The translations under genes were made by a program, and so were the position numbers. A stretch of 64,000 bases of DNA from Sphagnum compactum (taxonomy: Eukaryota; Bryophyta; Sphagnopsida; Sphagnales), in the NCBI GenBank assembly GCA_965153455.1, contig OZ234498.1, positions 11,222,001-11,286,000 on the forward strand, read 5' to 3'. Positions 1 through 14,268 of this stretch are shown here, in pieces. The notes under the pieces are model-generated. The model did not search any database, was not told the origin of the DNA, and saw nothing but the letters and a program-made list of their open reading frames with translations. Position 1 is the stretch's first letter, and each line of letters begins with the position of its first letter.

Positions 1-330
1 CAGTCAGCAAACACCTCTGTTACTTTGAAATGTAATATAGAAGTATTGCGAATGATGTTGTGCATGTTGGCAGACACCCTTTCACATGCTCTTCTGGACT
101 GTGATAGTTGTGAAGGATTGACTGTGGTCATGTGTCATGCTTATATATGCTTTAGTTTGTAATTGCAGGTCAGGGTCAGAAACAGGCTGATGAGTCAGTC
201 AGCAAACACCTCTGTTAGCTTGAAATGTAGTATAGAAGTATTGTGAATGATGTTGTGCATGTTGGCAGACACCCTTTCACATGCTCTTCTTGATCATGAT
301 AGTTGTGAAGGATTGACTATGGTCATGTTT
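1..330. repeat. Tandem duplication, two copies, period 195 bp
   Basis: A segment of about 132 bp beginning cagtcagcaaacacctctgt occurs at 1-132 and again at 196-330 with only scattered substitutions. The spacer between the copies is present once in full, so the period is 195 bp. The left copy starts at the window edge, so the array may extend upstream. I see no coding frame preserved through both copies. It may lie in an intron or upstream part of the gene whose end is at 1064. Confidence 0.85.
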
Positions 331-641
331 TGTAATGTAGTGTTGAAATGGCACAATCTTGTAAAATGAGAGACTTCTGTTATAAGTTTGCAGATTAGGA
401 TATGGCTTTGAAGTAGGTCCCTATGCATACCATTAAGACAATGGTCATGATGTACTTGCAAGCAAGCTAGAATCTAAACTTTTTCATTTACCTCCATCTT
501 TCCAACCCTTGATTGGGTCGAGGGTTTCTACTTTGAATGGGTTGAGGGAATGCTGACTGACTGACTGTACATGGTTTGCTTCTCTCTTTCTCCAAACATC
601 TAATCTGCAGTGCAGCCTTAAGATAATGGCAATGGCTCAAC

Positions 642-1064
642 ATGAAGATGCAGTTCTGCAGTAACATGCAGAGAGATCTTTTTCACTTTTTATACCCAAA
701 AAAGTCTTCTAAGTTCAATTCTACTTCTAATGGCTTCTCTTGTAACTTGTTAGATCTGGTAGCTAAGCAATGTCAAGGTATTTCTTGTGATATCTTTGAC
801 AAACCCCAGCTTCAACCAGAGTATGCAGGTATGAGCATGATAACTATGCCTCATGTTCAGTCCAATATCTCTATTTCTGCTAAGTTGGGTGTTATCTGAT
901 GTTCATTCCAATATCTCTATTTCTGATAAGTTGGGCATATCAATAGTTGGTTTTTGAAGTTTGAGGCTTTGAAGTTCTGAAGTTTTCTTTGTTTCTCAGA
1001 TGGTCAGTCTTATTGGCCTGAAGAAGAAAGGCTACCCTCTAAAGATTCTGCTAAAGAGTACTAG
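642..1064 (+). CDS. 3'-terminal exons of an unrecognised plant gene
   Basis: An open frame from 642 (or from an acceptor at 670-671) runs to a donor at 829-830 (GCAG|GTATGAG). A good polypyrimidine acceptor ends at 999 (TTTCTCAG), and the frame continues over 1000-1064 to a TAG stop. Phases agree: 187 nt plus 65 nt is a whole number of codons. The joined end reads roughly EYADGQSYWPEEERLP and then a short acidic/lysine tail. In-frame stops lie just upstream of 642, so this is a terminal exon pair with the rest of the gene to the left or outside the window. I do not recognise the family. It could also be a relic, because the frame is short and upstream exons were not found. Confidence 0.35.
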
Positions 1065-4000
1065 AGGGTTGCTCAATAAGGAGAGAATCTTTTTTGGAAT
1101 TTCAGCATTTGGAGTCTAGGGAATGATTTTGTATAGTCGTGTGAGTGTGGAGCCTTTTGAAGCCCACATGGTCCTTGTCTCTTTGTTCTTATTGTCTATT
1201 ATTCTTTATTTTTTCCTTCTTTTTGTGCATTCCTGCTCTTTTGTTTTCTGTTATTTCCCCTCTGTTTTTCTCTCTGTTTTATCCCTTCTTTGGTGTCAAA
1301 TTACTAACCAATATCATAGCTCACACAGTCTTCCCGTTGCTTCCAGGCTTGCGACAGAAGCTGAATATGTAAGTTAGGGGTTACATTGGGTTATACCCAC
1401 TGTAGTGAGGTGATGAAGTCACTGGGTAAGTTGTGATCAAGAGACCGTTGTTGAAGTTGCAAGTCATATTGTTCTTGCGTACGTTCAATGCGTACTTGAA
1501 TATGTGTAGGAGTTTGAGGCTAAAGGGTACATTACCAAGATCTATTGGCATAGCAAATCATGTCTTGTGCCTAATGTTGCCCATACAAAACAAATCTATT
1601 TATGATCAAAGATGGTGATATAGACATGAACACAAGATAAGCAACCTTGACACACCTATTATGAGTTGTTCACACAATGAAAATGTTGTGAATCATTGTT
1701 CATATCATATAGGCTTATATTAAGAAAACAAGAGATTAAAGATGCTTAACTAGATGTAAATTACCTCATTAGTGGGTTCAAGAGTGTAAAAGGAATTAAT
1801 ATTATTTTTTATTATGGTTATGAAATGTTAAAAATAGTTTAATTTAAATAAAGTTAAATGTAAGGTTTTGAGGATGAGGATTTTATAACCAAATTCAAAA
1901 GGAATCACAATTCATTGTGTTCAATTCAATTTGTATTCAAATTGCATTGAATTTACAACAATTATGGTAGCCATGTGGTTCATGGTTCATTTTTTACAAA
2001 ATTAACATGCTTTTAACAATTATTTTCATACATTTCTAACATTTTAATAATCAGAAATAATAGAAATAATAATGTTAAATAATGATGATAACTATAGTTT
2101 TGATTATGGAGGTAGTTTATTTTATTCTCAATACAAAATATCAACATTCCAAAATTAACATGGGTAAACCTTTCACTATGCACCAAATGTGTAACATATT
2201 TTTAAGAAGTGGGCTTTATAAATCCTTAAAATACTAACCATATCAAATGTCCCCTTGAGTGAAAGCACATTAGGGGGGAGCCAAAATTGTTAGTACATTG
2301 TATTTTTTTTAGGGTTTTCATGTTTGAACTTCAACCATGTGATTATTATGAAAGATTTTCACAATGTGATATTATGGTAAGTCAAAACCCAAATAAGTCC
2401 AATTCTAAATAAATTACATTTTTTGATTTAATATGATGTGATGTTAAATACATTTGTGCCAATAAAATATACGTCACAACATACTAAAAAATGCAAATAC
2501 ACTAAAAAATGATTGAAATGATTTTTAGTCTTTATGAAATTTGTAGTATCTATTAAACATTGTGATTCCATACGATTGGAATAAGTTTGTGAGCCATGTG
2601 AAGAGTTTGATAATTATCTTATCACAAATGGGTGTTTTTGGGTGCGACGACTATAAATATGTGGTAAATTAACATTTTGACAAACTATCATTTCAAATGG
2701 AAAATGACAAGATATGTGAGGTGGGTCATTTTAAAATTTTGTTTCAAACATTTTTTGGTTGATTAATTCAAACCCAAACCTAATGCAGTCCAAAAACATA
2801 AACAAGCTCTATTATATTGCACACATAATAAATATACCCATTATTCCTTGAATTTAATATTTATTTTTATTTTCAAATAATTAGATATTATTAACTTTGT
2901 GAAAATCAAAATATCAAGCTCAAACACCAAAGGTGAAACCCAAAATTAAATGCAACATGTTTTGCAAAAATATACATTACATACGTGTCATGAAAGTACC
3001 CATTTAGTGGCTCCCTGGTAATGTGTTTTCACCCCCCTTACCATGTTGAATATTGTTCCCATGGGATCAATACAAAACACAACTTATTACTCAATAGGTA
3101 ATTTTCTAAACTTAAGAATTTAAAACACCATTGCCAATGCTTCACAATGTATTGTGGTATAATCTTGTTTTACATAATGCAATGATCATGAAGTGTAAAC
3201 CATCGATTACTCATGCTTAGTTGTGGGTTTTCAACCAACATTGTTCAAATAACTAGTAATGATTCATCCATATGTACATGAAAGTTTAACAACTAGTTAG
3301 GAGATATGAAAATAGGAACTTCCACATACTTTCATTTAATAGTGTCCACATACTTTCATCCCATGCTTATTAACAAATTATTCCCATGTCCCATACAAAT
3401 GGTTTTGACTTCCGTATCAACTTCATTATTGGAGCCATAATGAATGCAAATTCTTTTGATAAAACACATTTAGAATTATGCCATACCATTGAACACTTGT
3501 ATATGTTGTGGAATAGTAGGTATAGACATGTTGACAATAACTGGAATTTTCTTGGGATTTGGTAGTTTCCCTTCTTTAAAATCAATGAACTTTGTGATCA
3601 TCCTTGAAAATTCCATGAATGCACACTTAATTGGGTTCAAATTGATATACAAGAAATTATCTATGTTCTTAAAAACACAATTTGAGCTTAGATAGATGAT
3701 TGCCCATGTCACAATACATAATGAAATCATCTTGAATATCTTCATGAAGTGGTTGAAATATTTTCAAAATGTTTTATTTACTACACATTGGTGAGTAGGT
3801 GGTCAATGAACTCACACATATTGCAAATAGAAAACAGCATTTAGTGAGGGAAATGAGGGATTATAATTAGTTATTTACCAATTGTTGAATGCTACAATTC
3901 ATATATGCCAATAAAATGTTTTCTCATTATTTGAGGCATTTAAAAATGCATTCCATTGCAAATATATTAATTCACTTCTTATACAATAAATTTTGTAGAA

Positions 4001-4551
4001 TGCTTTTCAATTTCATATCAAAATTTAGACAAATATGTAATTCAAGAGATGTTTTACAAACACATACAAAATGTTTTTTTTGCTAAAATTATAGAAAATA
4101 ACAATTATCACCATTTTCTTTCTAGCATCTTGTAAAATGTTTTCAGTCCAAAATAATATATTCGTTTTCAAATATTTTAAGGCCCTTTTAAAATGATTTA
4201 GCTATAAATGAGAATAAATTTATATCCTTATATTATTTGATTTTCCTTCTGAGATGTGTTGTTTAGAAATATCTTTTGCTATGGCATTTTTTTGGTTTGG
4301 CTGTTTATTAGAAAAATCTCAATATAAAAAAAATTATTGTTCATTTGTCCTTTTGGTCATTTTTACAATGTTTTTGTCATTCTTTTAATTTCTTATTTTT
4401 CATTTAATCTCTCTTAAATGAGATTTATGTTGAAATTTTGAATTTTTGTAAAAGGTTTTTTGGAATACTAGTTACAATTTTGTAGAATATTTTTAATAAT
4501 TATTTCTTTTAGTTGAAATTTTTTTTTGATTATTTTTATAAAAAAAATTGG
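1065..4551. other. AT-rich intergenic stretch, no gene seen
   Basis: Very AT-rich DNA with short random frames only. There are scattered homopolymer runs and long stretches made of A/T words. I see no conserved protein motif, no paired long terminal repeats and no RNA gene. It is probably old transposon-derived sequence. Confidence 0.5.
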
Positions 4552-4880
4552 TCACAGCTTCTGTCTTGCAGCCTGCCATGCATTTACCATTGAAGTCTTT
4601 TTTCCCTTCCCAAGAAGGCTTGGTTGGCAAGGATTTTATTTGTCCAACTCTTTTGTGCTTGTTTCTTTGTCTTCATGTATGGTGAAAGGAAACAAGTCAC
4701 AGCCTCTGTGTTCCAGTCTGCCTCGTATGTACCATTGAACTCTTTTTTACCATTGAACTTTTTTTTTTTTCCTTCCCAAGAATGCTTCTTTTGGCAACGA
4801 TTTGAATTGTCCAACTCTTTTGTGTTTTGTTTGTTTGTCTCTGCACATTGTGGAAGGGATGAAGTCACAGCCTCTTTGTT
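4552..4880. repeat. Degenerate tandem repeat, unit about 140-170 bp
   Basis: The block gtcacagcttctgtcttgca, followed by ccattgaa, cttcccaagaa, ggcaa, tgtccaactcttttgtg and tttgtctt, starts at 4552. It recurs at 4694 and begins a third time at 4864. The second copy is longer through an internal duplication of ttaccattgaac plus a T-run. The third copy is cut off by the GC-rich segment that begins near 4880. Long frames on both strands here are products of the repeat and are not genes. Confidence 0.75.
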
Positions 4881-5700
4881 GCGTGCTCCTTGGTCTCGAG
4901 GTGAACCCACTTGAGGGTTCACCAATGTGAAGTTGCGGAAAGTGGGGACCGAAGAGCACGCTCCCGACTTCCAACTCTAGAAAGGGGTAGAGGGTCGAGT
5001 TGGAAGCCCCGGGATTAGACTAGGAAGATGGACTAGTAGATCAAGCACGAATCTGCATCCAAAACCAACCACAAATGGGTTAGTTCACATTCGGGAACAC
5101 CCTTGGGTGTTGGGACAAGCCACGGGCACTTCGGACTACTTGACTCACCACGGCCCGGACTTGGGGGAAGCCACCACCTTCCCCCTTATAGTTATCTCTG
5201 CAGCTCACCACGGAGGCTACATCCAAATGGCACATTTTGTTGGGACTCCCGAAATGGAGTCCCGAAATTGTCCCGGCGGGACTCCCGGGACTTTGAACGG
5301 TCATAACTCCCGATTCCGAAGTCCGATCGCGACGAGGTCTGAACCAAAGTTGTAGCCCTCGTCGAGATCTTTTCAACGCCATGTCGCACTCCTTGAGGCG
5401 ACGTCGGGAAAGGGTCGATTCCCGACTTTTAGTGGTCGGGAGTCAAACTGCCAGTTTGACTCCCAGCCCTTCTTTTGCCCATAACTTGGGCTGCAGATGT
5501 CCAAATGACCAATGCTAGGCCATTTTCGATATCTACGTTTCAAAACCTTTTCAATGACACAAAGAACACCCCAATGCGAGGTGTTTTGCCCCTTGCTGTC
5601 GAGCTCTGAACATTCGGGAGTCCCGAAGGACTCCAAACCTCCAACTTTTCCAAGTGTTGGGCTTCACCCCCACACTTGGACAAAGTGGGGTTGCGACATT
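4880..5700. other. GC-rich island in AT-rich DNA, possibly a solo LTR or element remnant
   Basis: Base composition changes abruptly near 4880 and returns to AT-rich near 5700. The island contains repeated words (gactcccga, cccgactt, gggagtc on both strands) and several short stem-loops: ggtgaaccc/gggttcacc at 4900-4923, cttccaactc/gagttggaag at 4968-5006, and aacaccc/gggtgtt at 5096-5111. Short frames on both strands give no recognisable protein. The sharp edges fit an inserted element such as a solo LTR or a gag-leader fragment. I could not find a target-site duplication. Confidence 0.45.
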
Positions 5701-6789
5701 TAACTTCACTTCGAAAATGAAAGTTTTTCTAAACATATGTGAGAAAGAGGTAAGAATAATGGTAAAGAAGGTGAAAGTTTATCAATTTAATAATCATACT
5801 TACAAATAAAAATTCTATAAACATTTAAAAAAATTATGGATTGTATTAATGGTTAAGAAGTTAATCTTTTAAATTCTAATTTAGAGAGTTTAGCTTCACT
5901 TTGAAATGGAGGTTTTCATAGAGTATGTAAGAAATCGGTAAAGATAATGGTAAAAGGAAGTGGAGGGTTTGAGAATACATAGTGGAATATTCCTCTTGAA
6001 ATACATCAATGAAATAAATAGGCCACGGTGGCGTGATGGGATTGATGGACAAACCGTGAATAGGTTTGGGAGTTAATTTTTGGAATGAGCATCATTTTGG
6101 GGTTTGCTTTCAAATTAATGCCAAGCTATTCATACTTGCAAATCTTACACAAGTGAAGTATTTAGTTTAGCATTTTGCAATCTATCGCAAGTTGCAAGAT
6201 CTAATGGTCAAATCTCTAGAAACACTTGAACAAAACCTATTGGATTAGCCTACCAATGTACCTCTGCAATTTGCTTTGCCAATTTCCATAGTCTAGTTAA
6301 ACCCTTCCAACCTCATGCTTCGCTTCTGCACTTCTACTGTTTTGAACTCTGGGATGTGATATCCTTTATGGAACAGACTACACTTTTCTTGCAAAGTTGT
6401 GGGTTGTTCCTTCAATCGTTTAGAAATTGACACACAAAAAGACCATCTAAGATCAGTTGAAACTAATGACATTGTACAAGAATTGTATACATTGAATTGG
6501 GGGTTTTGCATGGTTTTTGTTGACATGGGTATATGTCTGTGTCATCTATTCATGCTTCTGATCATAGCCAAGAGATATGAGGGCCAACTCTACTAACAAA
6601 TGTTGTTTTGTTCTTTCAATAGCAACTTCATCAGTTGAGAAAATACCCTCATACATTACATTGATGGAAAGCATTGGCCAAAAACAAAACTTTTGTGAAA
6701 ATTTCAACTACACATTGAATGATGATGTTAAAGAATTCTTGGGTGTGTGAAAGTGACACAAACGAGTCAAGCAAAAGCTGTACAGTGAT
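5701..6789. other. Intergenic, with a diverged local duplication
   Basis: Two diverged copies of a segment containing ttcacttygaaaatg, gtaagaa and ataatggtaaa lie at about 5698-5790 and 5886-5965. The rest is AT-rich with no supported gene. Confidence 0.5.
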
Positions 6790-7985
6790 TCAAAAGTTGT
6801 GAAATAGCCATGGGTGATTCTTTGCTGTTGCCATAGCCAGTTCCTCCTTCAGCACCATAGTCTCAAGCTGCAATTTGTGCTCAAGTTCTTTGACTGCAGA
6901 ATCTTTGGCTTACTCAATGCTGGACACTGCAGTAATCAGCTTCTCAAGCTCTGTGACAAGACACTCCATCCTGGGTTTTGTTTCCTCCAGCTCTTTAGAC
7001 AGTGTGCAGCTTTTGGATTATAGATGTTTTCTCAAAAGCAAGACCCTCCTTCTGTTTGATTGCAGTTTTTGGATTAAAGATGTTTTCTCAGAACTGGCAC
7101 CCTCCTGTTTGATTGCCGTATGCAGCTCTGTCTTGAGCTTTGAAAGCTCAGCTCTGGACATCTCTAATTGCAGTTCCATCTTCTTTGCTGTCTTCTCATA
7201 GACTTCATATGCCAACTGGAATCCCACTTGTTCTTTCACTTTCAGGGAGTTCAATGTCTCATAATCTCTTTGCAAGCTCTTGTGCTCCTTTTCCAGTTGC
7301 TCCATCATGCTCTCAGCCTTGATGAGTGCTTCCTCACAGTAATCTCGTTCACATATTAATTCCAGCAATTCTCTGTCACATTTGTCAAGTGCAATCTCAT
7401 GATTAGCTTGTAAGTTCTCACACTCAATCTGACGCTTTTCTCCCTTGCTCTTGTAGTCATCCAGAGCTGCTGTGATTGACAGCTTCTCCGCAATCACATT
7501 CCCATACTCAGCCTCGAGATTTGCTGTCTTGTCCTTGAGCTCGTCTACTGTTTGCTTCAGCGACTTGTTCTCCAATGCCAGCTTCCTCTTCAAAACCATC
7601 CATGACAAATCAATTAGTACCGGGTCCTTTAGAATACCTGAGTTTTGCTCTACAAATCCTGCAAGTCATTTAAGTTTTTAGAAAAGTTGCAAACCTTGCA
7701 TTCCTCCAGCTCGACAACCTTTGCACTGAGAGCTGCATGTTCAGCATCCTTTTCTATAAGGATCTTCTGTTTTTCATCTGTCAATTGTAGCAATAGAGAC
7801 TGCATCTCTGAGAGTTGCTTTTCTGCTTCATGACCAGATTGTTCCATCTTTTGCTTCTCACATTCAATTTCTGCCTCCAGCCCTTTCATGCTAGTCAGGG
7901 TATTGGAACATATCTCAGACCAGGTTTTCTTCTCCATCTCGGAGTTCGCAAGCAAGACCTCCAATGCTTGACGCTCTTGGATCAA
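6790..7985 (-). pseudogene. Coiled-coil protein gene relic
   Basis: The minus strand encodes long heptad-rich helix. One block (7985 down to about 7697) reads like IQERQALEVLLANSEMEKK and contains many E/K/Q/L heptads. After a possible 70-bp intron it continues from about 7627 as DPVLIDLSWMVLKRKLALEN to a stop near 7018. Beyond that stop the coiled coil still continues in other frames (KELEETKPRMECLVTELEKL, then an in-frame TAA, then VKELEHKLQLETMVLKEELA). The breaks are a frameshift inside a local duplication near 7020-7120 and at least one nonsense codon. The family is not recognised; such coiled coils occur in kinesin tails, golgins and plant filament-like proteins. No start region or globular domain is visible, so this is probably a fragment that has stopped coding. 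Confidence 0.6.
7015..7125. repeat. Tandem duplication of about 55 bp inside the coiled-coil relic
   Basis: The words tttggattawagatgttttctca and ccctcc...tgtttgattgc occur twice, at about 7013-7066 and 7069-7118. On the minus strand both copies encode an AIKQ-EG-EKTS-IQKL motif but in different reading frames. The duplication is therefore probably what broke the frame of the coiled-coil gene. Confidence 0.7.
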
Positions 7986-8098
7986 AACCCCGGTACAAAA
8001 GACAGTCCTTGCTCTCTAACTGTCACCCATTGTGGTTTTAGGAGTGTGGGTCTCTTAACCCTAAAGTTAAGCAGTGTCTAGGGCTTGGAGATTTGGTC

Positions 8099-9714
<1,616 letters not shown>

Positions 9715-10578
9715 TAACAAAACAGACAGCTTGGCATACACTGTTACAAATGAGTTGGGCACAGGGTTCTGATAGAATTCTATTTACTTGGAGATTTGAA
9801 TCCAGAGCCTTGACAACAGATTTTATTTTTCACTGCCTGCGCAAGAGTTCACTGTCAGGACAGAGATAGCATTTGCGTCCTCTAGTATGTCCTAGCATGT
9901 CTGAAGTTGTAAACAAAATGATGCCAACAGTTGGCACACCACATCAAATATCTATTTGTTGAGTAGCACTTCCACAGATGTATGATCTTGCTCACAAGAT
10001 AATCAGTCTAGAGATTCTCAGTATAGATTGTTAATGAAGAGATGCAATGGTTCAAATGTGGCTTCTTGATGTATTGTATGAAACAATCTGAAAGTTGAAA
10101 TTCATATGGTCAAAGTTGGAAGTTATGTTCATATTCCTGCAATAGAGTATAATGATATATGCATGTAGTTTCAGTCCACAAGGCAACCAGAGAAACAGAA
10201 TTCATGATTCTTGATTCACCTGCTCACTTTTCTGGAAGATCAAAAGCAAACAGTAGTCCTGAGATATGCTACCTATGTTGCAGGTCTGCCTTCCAGTACG
10301 CAGTGATAGTAAACAGATTCTGAGTTCTATAAAGGCAGAGTAATATGGTCTTTCCATCTTGGTCACTATGCAGTCTTTATGTACCTCAAATTCAGCAACC
10401 TACATCAGTTGCACCTCATATGCATCATCCTCTGATGGAAGATAGATAAGGTCTTGTTTTTCTCTTGTAAAGTCAAAGAAACCACTTAACCATATCTCTG
10501 TTGTGGACAAACAGGACACCTATTCAAGCAGTGGCATCAGGTTTTCAATGGCAGCTGTAATGATACAAATGCATCTGC
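9715..10578. other. Intergenic between the SRP54 relic and the AAGAB-like gene
   Basis: Moderately AT-rich sequence without a supported coding frame. Its right end is downstream of the minus-strand stop at 10579 and should contain the 3' UTR and polyadenylation region of the AAGAB-like gene. Confidence 0.5.
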
Positions 10579-13367
10579 TTACTCTTCATCCTCATCTTCA
10601 TTGTCATCCTTGAACATGGTGGCCATGCGCATGGCCAACTGAGCAGCCATCTCTCTTCTTTGTCCATCTGATAGGATACGCATATTATCACGCATGTTGG
10701 CCATTTCATGCATCAACTGCTCCATATCCTCCATCCCAGGCTCCCAATTTACCATTACCCCTGGATCCACATGTCCATCGGCAACATCTGGTGGAAGTGC
10801 TTCCTCTGTGGAGGAAGCTTGAGGCAATGGGTTCATCTCTGTTTCTGCAATTCCATCAGACATTTCTACTACCACAATCTGCTCCCCGATCTCCTCAAAC
10901 CTAGGTTCTGGAAGTGAGGCCAAACTTGAAGGCAGGGAGGTCACTTCAACCTCAATTTGAACTTCAGATTCTTGGTGGATCTCACTTGTTGAGGTGACAG
11001 TATGATTTACCGTCTGGTGCTCACCAGCCGATACAGTAGCATCAAGCGGAGGTGCATCAGAGCCTGTAAAGCTCCAGAGCTCATCATTGCCATCCCATGG
11101 CTCTGTGGATGCATTTGACAGAAGCTCATATTCAATGAGATAATCTAACTCGTCTTCTTCACTTGAAAAGTCTGCAAAGTTGAAAATGTCAAATTTGACG
11201 TATCAGAAAAACCACTCTGCACAATCAAATACTAACCTCTGGCATAGGTTTTGATAAATTATGGCAGCTCAAAAGTATTGACTTCCCTTTCCTTTAGTGC
11301 ACTGCAAGACATGAGTGGCAACACAGATAAAATAAGACCACTAAGAGGGAAGCAGAGGATAGTCACCTTCAGTTTCTTGAGGAGCTGCTGAACTCTCAGT
11401 GAGCTTGTTGAGGGGTTTCATAACCAGACCAGGCCACATGTGTGCTGATAAAGCCCCTTCAATTCTGGCAATGCCTTGCAAGTCCCCATCTACTGACAAA
11501 CCTGTGCCAGACATCACCATTTCATCAGTGTATTTGGTTAATAGATCTACAATACTAGAGAGATCTGATTCTTTTGCAACCAAACCTGGTCACAGAACCT
11601 TGTCTTCTGGTTTTTCAAGATAGGCATGTAGCCAGAGAAGGGAAGGTACTTACATTGATCAAATACCTCATTTATTGCACATGCCTCAATGTACTCAATG
11701 CCTCTCTCACTGCACCATTCAATGCATGAGTGCCGCCTATCATCCAGTGACTCCTGGTCTTCACCACCCAGCAGCTTTGAGCCTTCTGTCTGTTCAATGC
11801 CGAAGTCCATGTACTCAGGATGTGGGTCACTGGAGGACTCCCCGCGCTTCTGTAAACGTCGTCGATACTCTGTGTGACCAAAGTGTGAAGGCACACGGTC
11901 AGCCTTGTTGCCTACACACATCAATATGTCGAAAGTCTTCAGCTCCATCCCCGAAACCCATTCCTGAATCTCCTCAAATGATGTTGACTGCCAGGAACAC
12001 AGATACCAGCAAAATACACTATCCTCAGGATACACTGTGAAGACAAATGCTACACACAACACCAGACTCTTCATTTTTGCAAGAACAGGTTGGGAAGTGA
12101 TTCTATTTGTTATTTCGTAAAAATTCCAAAAGGATGCACCAAAAATTGACATTCTAATATGCGTCTCAAGAGCTGTCTCGTACTCACATTGCTGAGATCA
12201 AAAACCATGACAAGAGCCTCACAGCCATTCACCAAAGATTGTAACTGTTGCCCATCATTGAGCTCTGGGTTGTTAAGGCATGTCATCCAGACACAAACAT
12301 CTGCTGTGTAATACTTGGTATTGATGGTCCAGCTGCATTGCACAGTTCAACAGAAGAACAAAACAACAACATCAGAAAAACAGCAATCATCTCTAGAAGT
12401 CCCTAATCTCCTAAATCTGACTAACCCTGTTCTTGAGGCGCATTACAAAGACCAAAGGTGCAAACCACTCTTGTCATTAGAACAAGGCTCCAGTGTCTTC
12501 ACCATTCCAGGAGAATGACATCAGAGATCAATGCACAAGTCTTCAGATACTAGTCCTAACTTCTTGCAATTATGCTCCTGGCATCAGATCTCTAACACCG
12601 ATTACTTTTCTTTCACATCCCAAAGTATGCAACAGGAAATCTCCATGATCTGAAACTCTAGAAGAAGTATAATCCACCAAGAACCTTGTCCAATTGTTGC
12701 TTATTATCCTCCAGAAGTGAAGTGCACAGCTGATGAAAACTGATGGAAGGACAAGCATTACCACTCTCCATGCACTTCAGCAATTTGATCGGAGTTTTGA
12801 TTGTGTTCAATCTGCTCATGAAGATACATGTTTCTTCCTTAAGAAATAACAAATTTTCCTAAAACCTAAATAGGAGCAAGTCGTTCCAGGAGGAAGAGAA
12901 AAACACTGGAGGAAAAGGATGCGGATGTTTCCAGTGGTGAGCTTCTTACCCATGGCAACTTGCCTCTGTTGCTGATGATGTGACGATTTCGGAATCTTTG
13001 TCTGCAATCAGTCCTGTAAACAAACATCCCATCCAGATGTCTGAGCAAGAACTGGACATCAACAGGATGGACATCCCTAAGCATCAAGCTTTGATTCAAG
13101 GTGTTCAAAAGCAACAAGCTGGAGAAGAACAAGAAGGAAAAAACCAGATGAGAAAAGAAAAGAAAAGAATTGGTGATGTCTTTGTTTGTGCATATCAACC
13201 GCGATGGAAAACGACCAGAAACCAAAAGAATAGGTGAAAAACGCACTGTTCAGGATGGTGCGTTTGCCTACATCCTTTGAACCCACGACGAGAATGCCGG
13301 GTCTACAAGCGACTCCATTGCTCGCATCTTCTTCTCCAGCCACCGCTTGAGGAACTTCCATTCCCAT
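10579..13367 (-). CDS. AAGAB/p34-like alpha- and gamma-adaptin-binding protein
   Basis: Six exons, read on the minus strand: 13247-13367, 12950-13013, 12188-12332, 11654-11987, 11367-11501 and 10579-11171 (stop at 10579). All have GT-AG borders and phases close to 463 aa. The N-terminal Rab-like domain has a P-loop-like motif (RPGILVVGSKDVGKRT, residues about 21-36), then WTINTKYYTADVCVW, ALVMVFDLSN and a G4-like CVGNKADRVP. EYRRRLQK, SCIEWCSERGIEYIEACA and ARIEGALSAHMWPG follow. These are hallmarks of the plant homologues of AAGAB. The long acidic C-terminal exon ends in a predicted helix (MEQLMHEMANMRDNMRILSD) and an acidic tail. In animals AAGAB is a cytosolic chaperone for AP-1 and AP-2 adaptor assembly; the same role here is inferred. 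The start chosen is the ATG before the P-loop domain. It is divergent from GPN3. Confidence 0.88.
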
Positions 13368-14268
13368 TCTGATTGTTTCTTCCCTCCCGCTTCTTCCTTC
13401 CTTCCTTCAACCCTAAACTGATCACCACACGCAAAACCTTCTTCTTCTTCCTCTATTGCAACACAATACTGGAAAAGTTTAAACGTTAAAGCATCGACGC
13501 GCACTCAGATACACTACAAAATTAACGAAAGAAATGTCGAGCACAATTGCAACATGGACCGAAAATCTACAGATCCCACTCTCTCCCTCGATTGCCGGAA
13601 GAAGAAGAAGGTCCTCCCGCGACTGACGGTGTCACGCCGCAGGCGTAAGCGCAGAAGATGGCGTTACGACGACGTCGTGCGTGGTGGTGCGCAACACGCT
13701 ATCGCTTTCCGCTGTTGCGAAGCAAAACGGGCCCCGGAGTCAAAGCCAGAAACTTGAGGCGTGTGGATCCCCCCGATAGAACCGCATCTGGACGACGAGG
13801 ACGACGAGATTAGGGTTCGGATTAGGGTTTGGAAAGCATCGCATCAACGAGAATCGTTTCTTCCTTCGCATTTTTTCGCTGTTGCGCTTGGCATTGGATC
13901 CATCTCCTTTCTTTCTTTCTTTCTTTCTTTTGGCTCTTGCTGCTTGCAGATTGTTTGTTGTGCAGGAGATATTGCTGTTTTTTGGCTGGCCGTTTGTCGT
14001 GGAGCTCGGGAGCTAGGGTTTCGATGGCACGCGTGCATCTCGCGTCTTGCACTTGGGGACAGATAATCTTTCAAGGTTGCATCTGGACATCGGCTTACAT
14101 GTTGGTGGGGCTTGTAACTGCTTTCCCACTTGTGCACCGCGCCTTTGCGCTGCTCCTTACTTTCTGAAACACTGCAACAGTTACTACTGTAACGTGCATC
14201 GTGGGACGGAGGAAAGAAAACAAAAGAAAACAAAAACAAACACTTCATCGACTACTACTACTCTCTTC
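13368..14268. promoter_or_regulatory. Shared divergent 5' region of the AAGAB-like and GPN3 genes
   Basis: 901 bp separate the two start codons, which point away from each other. The segment is more GC-rich than surrounding intergenic DNA. It contains two gattagggtt words near 13808-13831, which resemble the telo-box found in many plant housekeeping promoters. A (CTTT)n run lies at about 13910-13932. No clear TATA box could be assigned to either gene. It must hold both 5' UTRs. A shared bidirectional promoter is inference from spacing and orientation. Confidence 0.55.

Noticed and set aside
4584-4925. Open frames on both strands, 96-113 aa
   Set aside because: They follow the local tandem repeat and repeat its words, so their length comes from the repeat and not from coding constraint.
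5080-5390. Several overlapping frames up to 100 aa in the GC-rich block
   Set aside because: High GC lengthens random frames. Five overlapping frames with no motif are not evidence of a gene.
8033-8090. Segment with aaagttaagcagtg and ggcttgg words resembling the internal promoter of 5S rRNA
   Set aside because: Only about 20 bases resemble the box A area. The rest of 5S rRNA, including box C, is missing and the ends do not pair.
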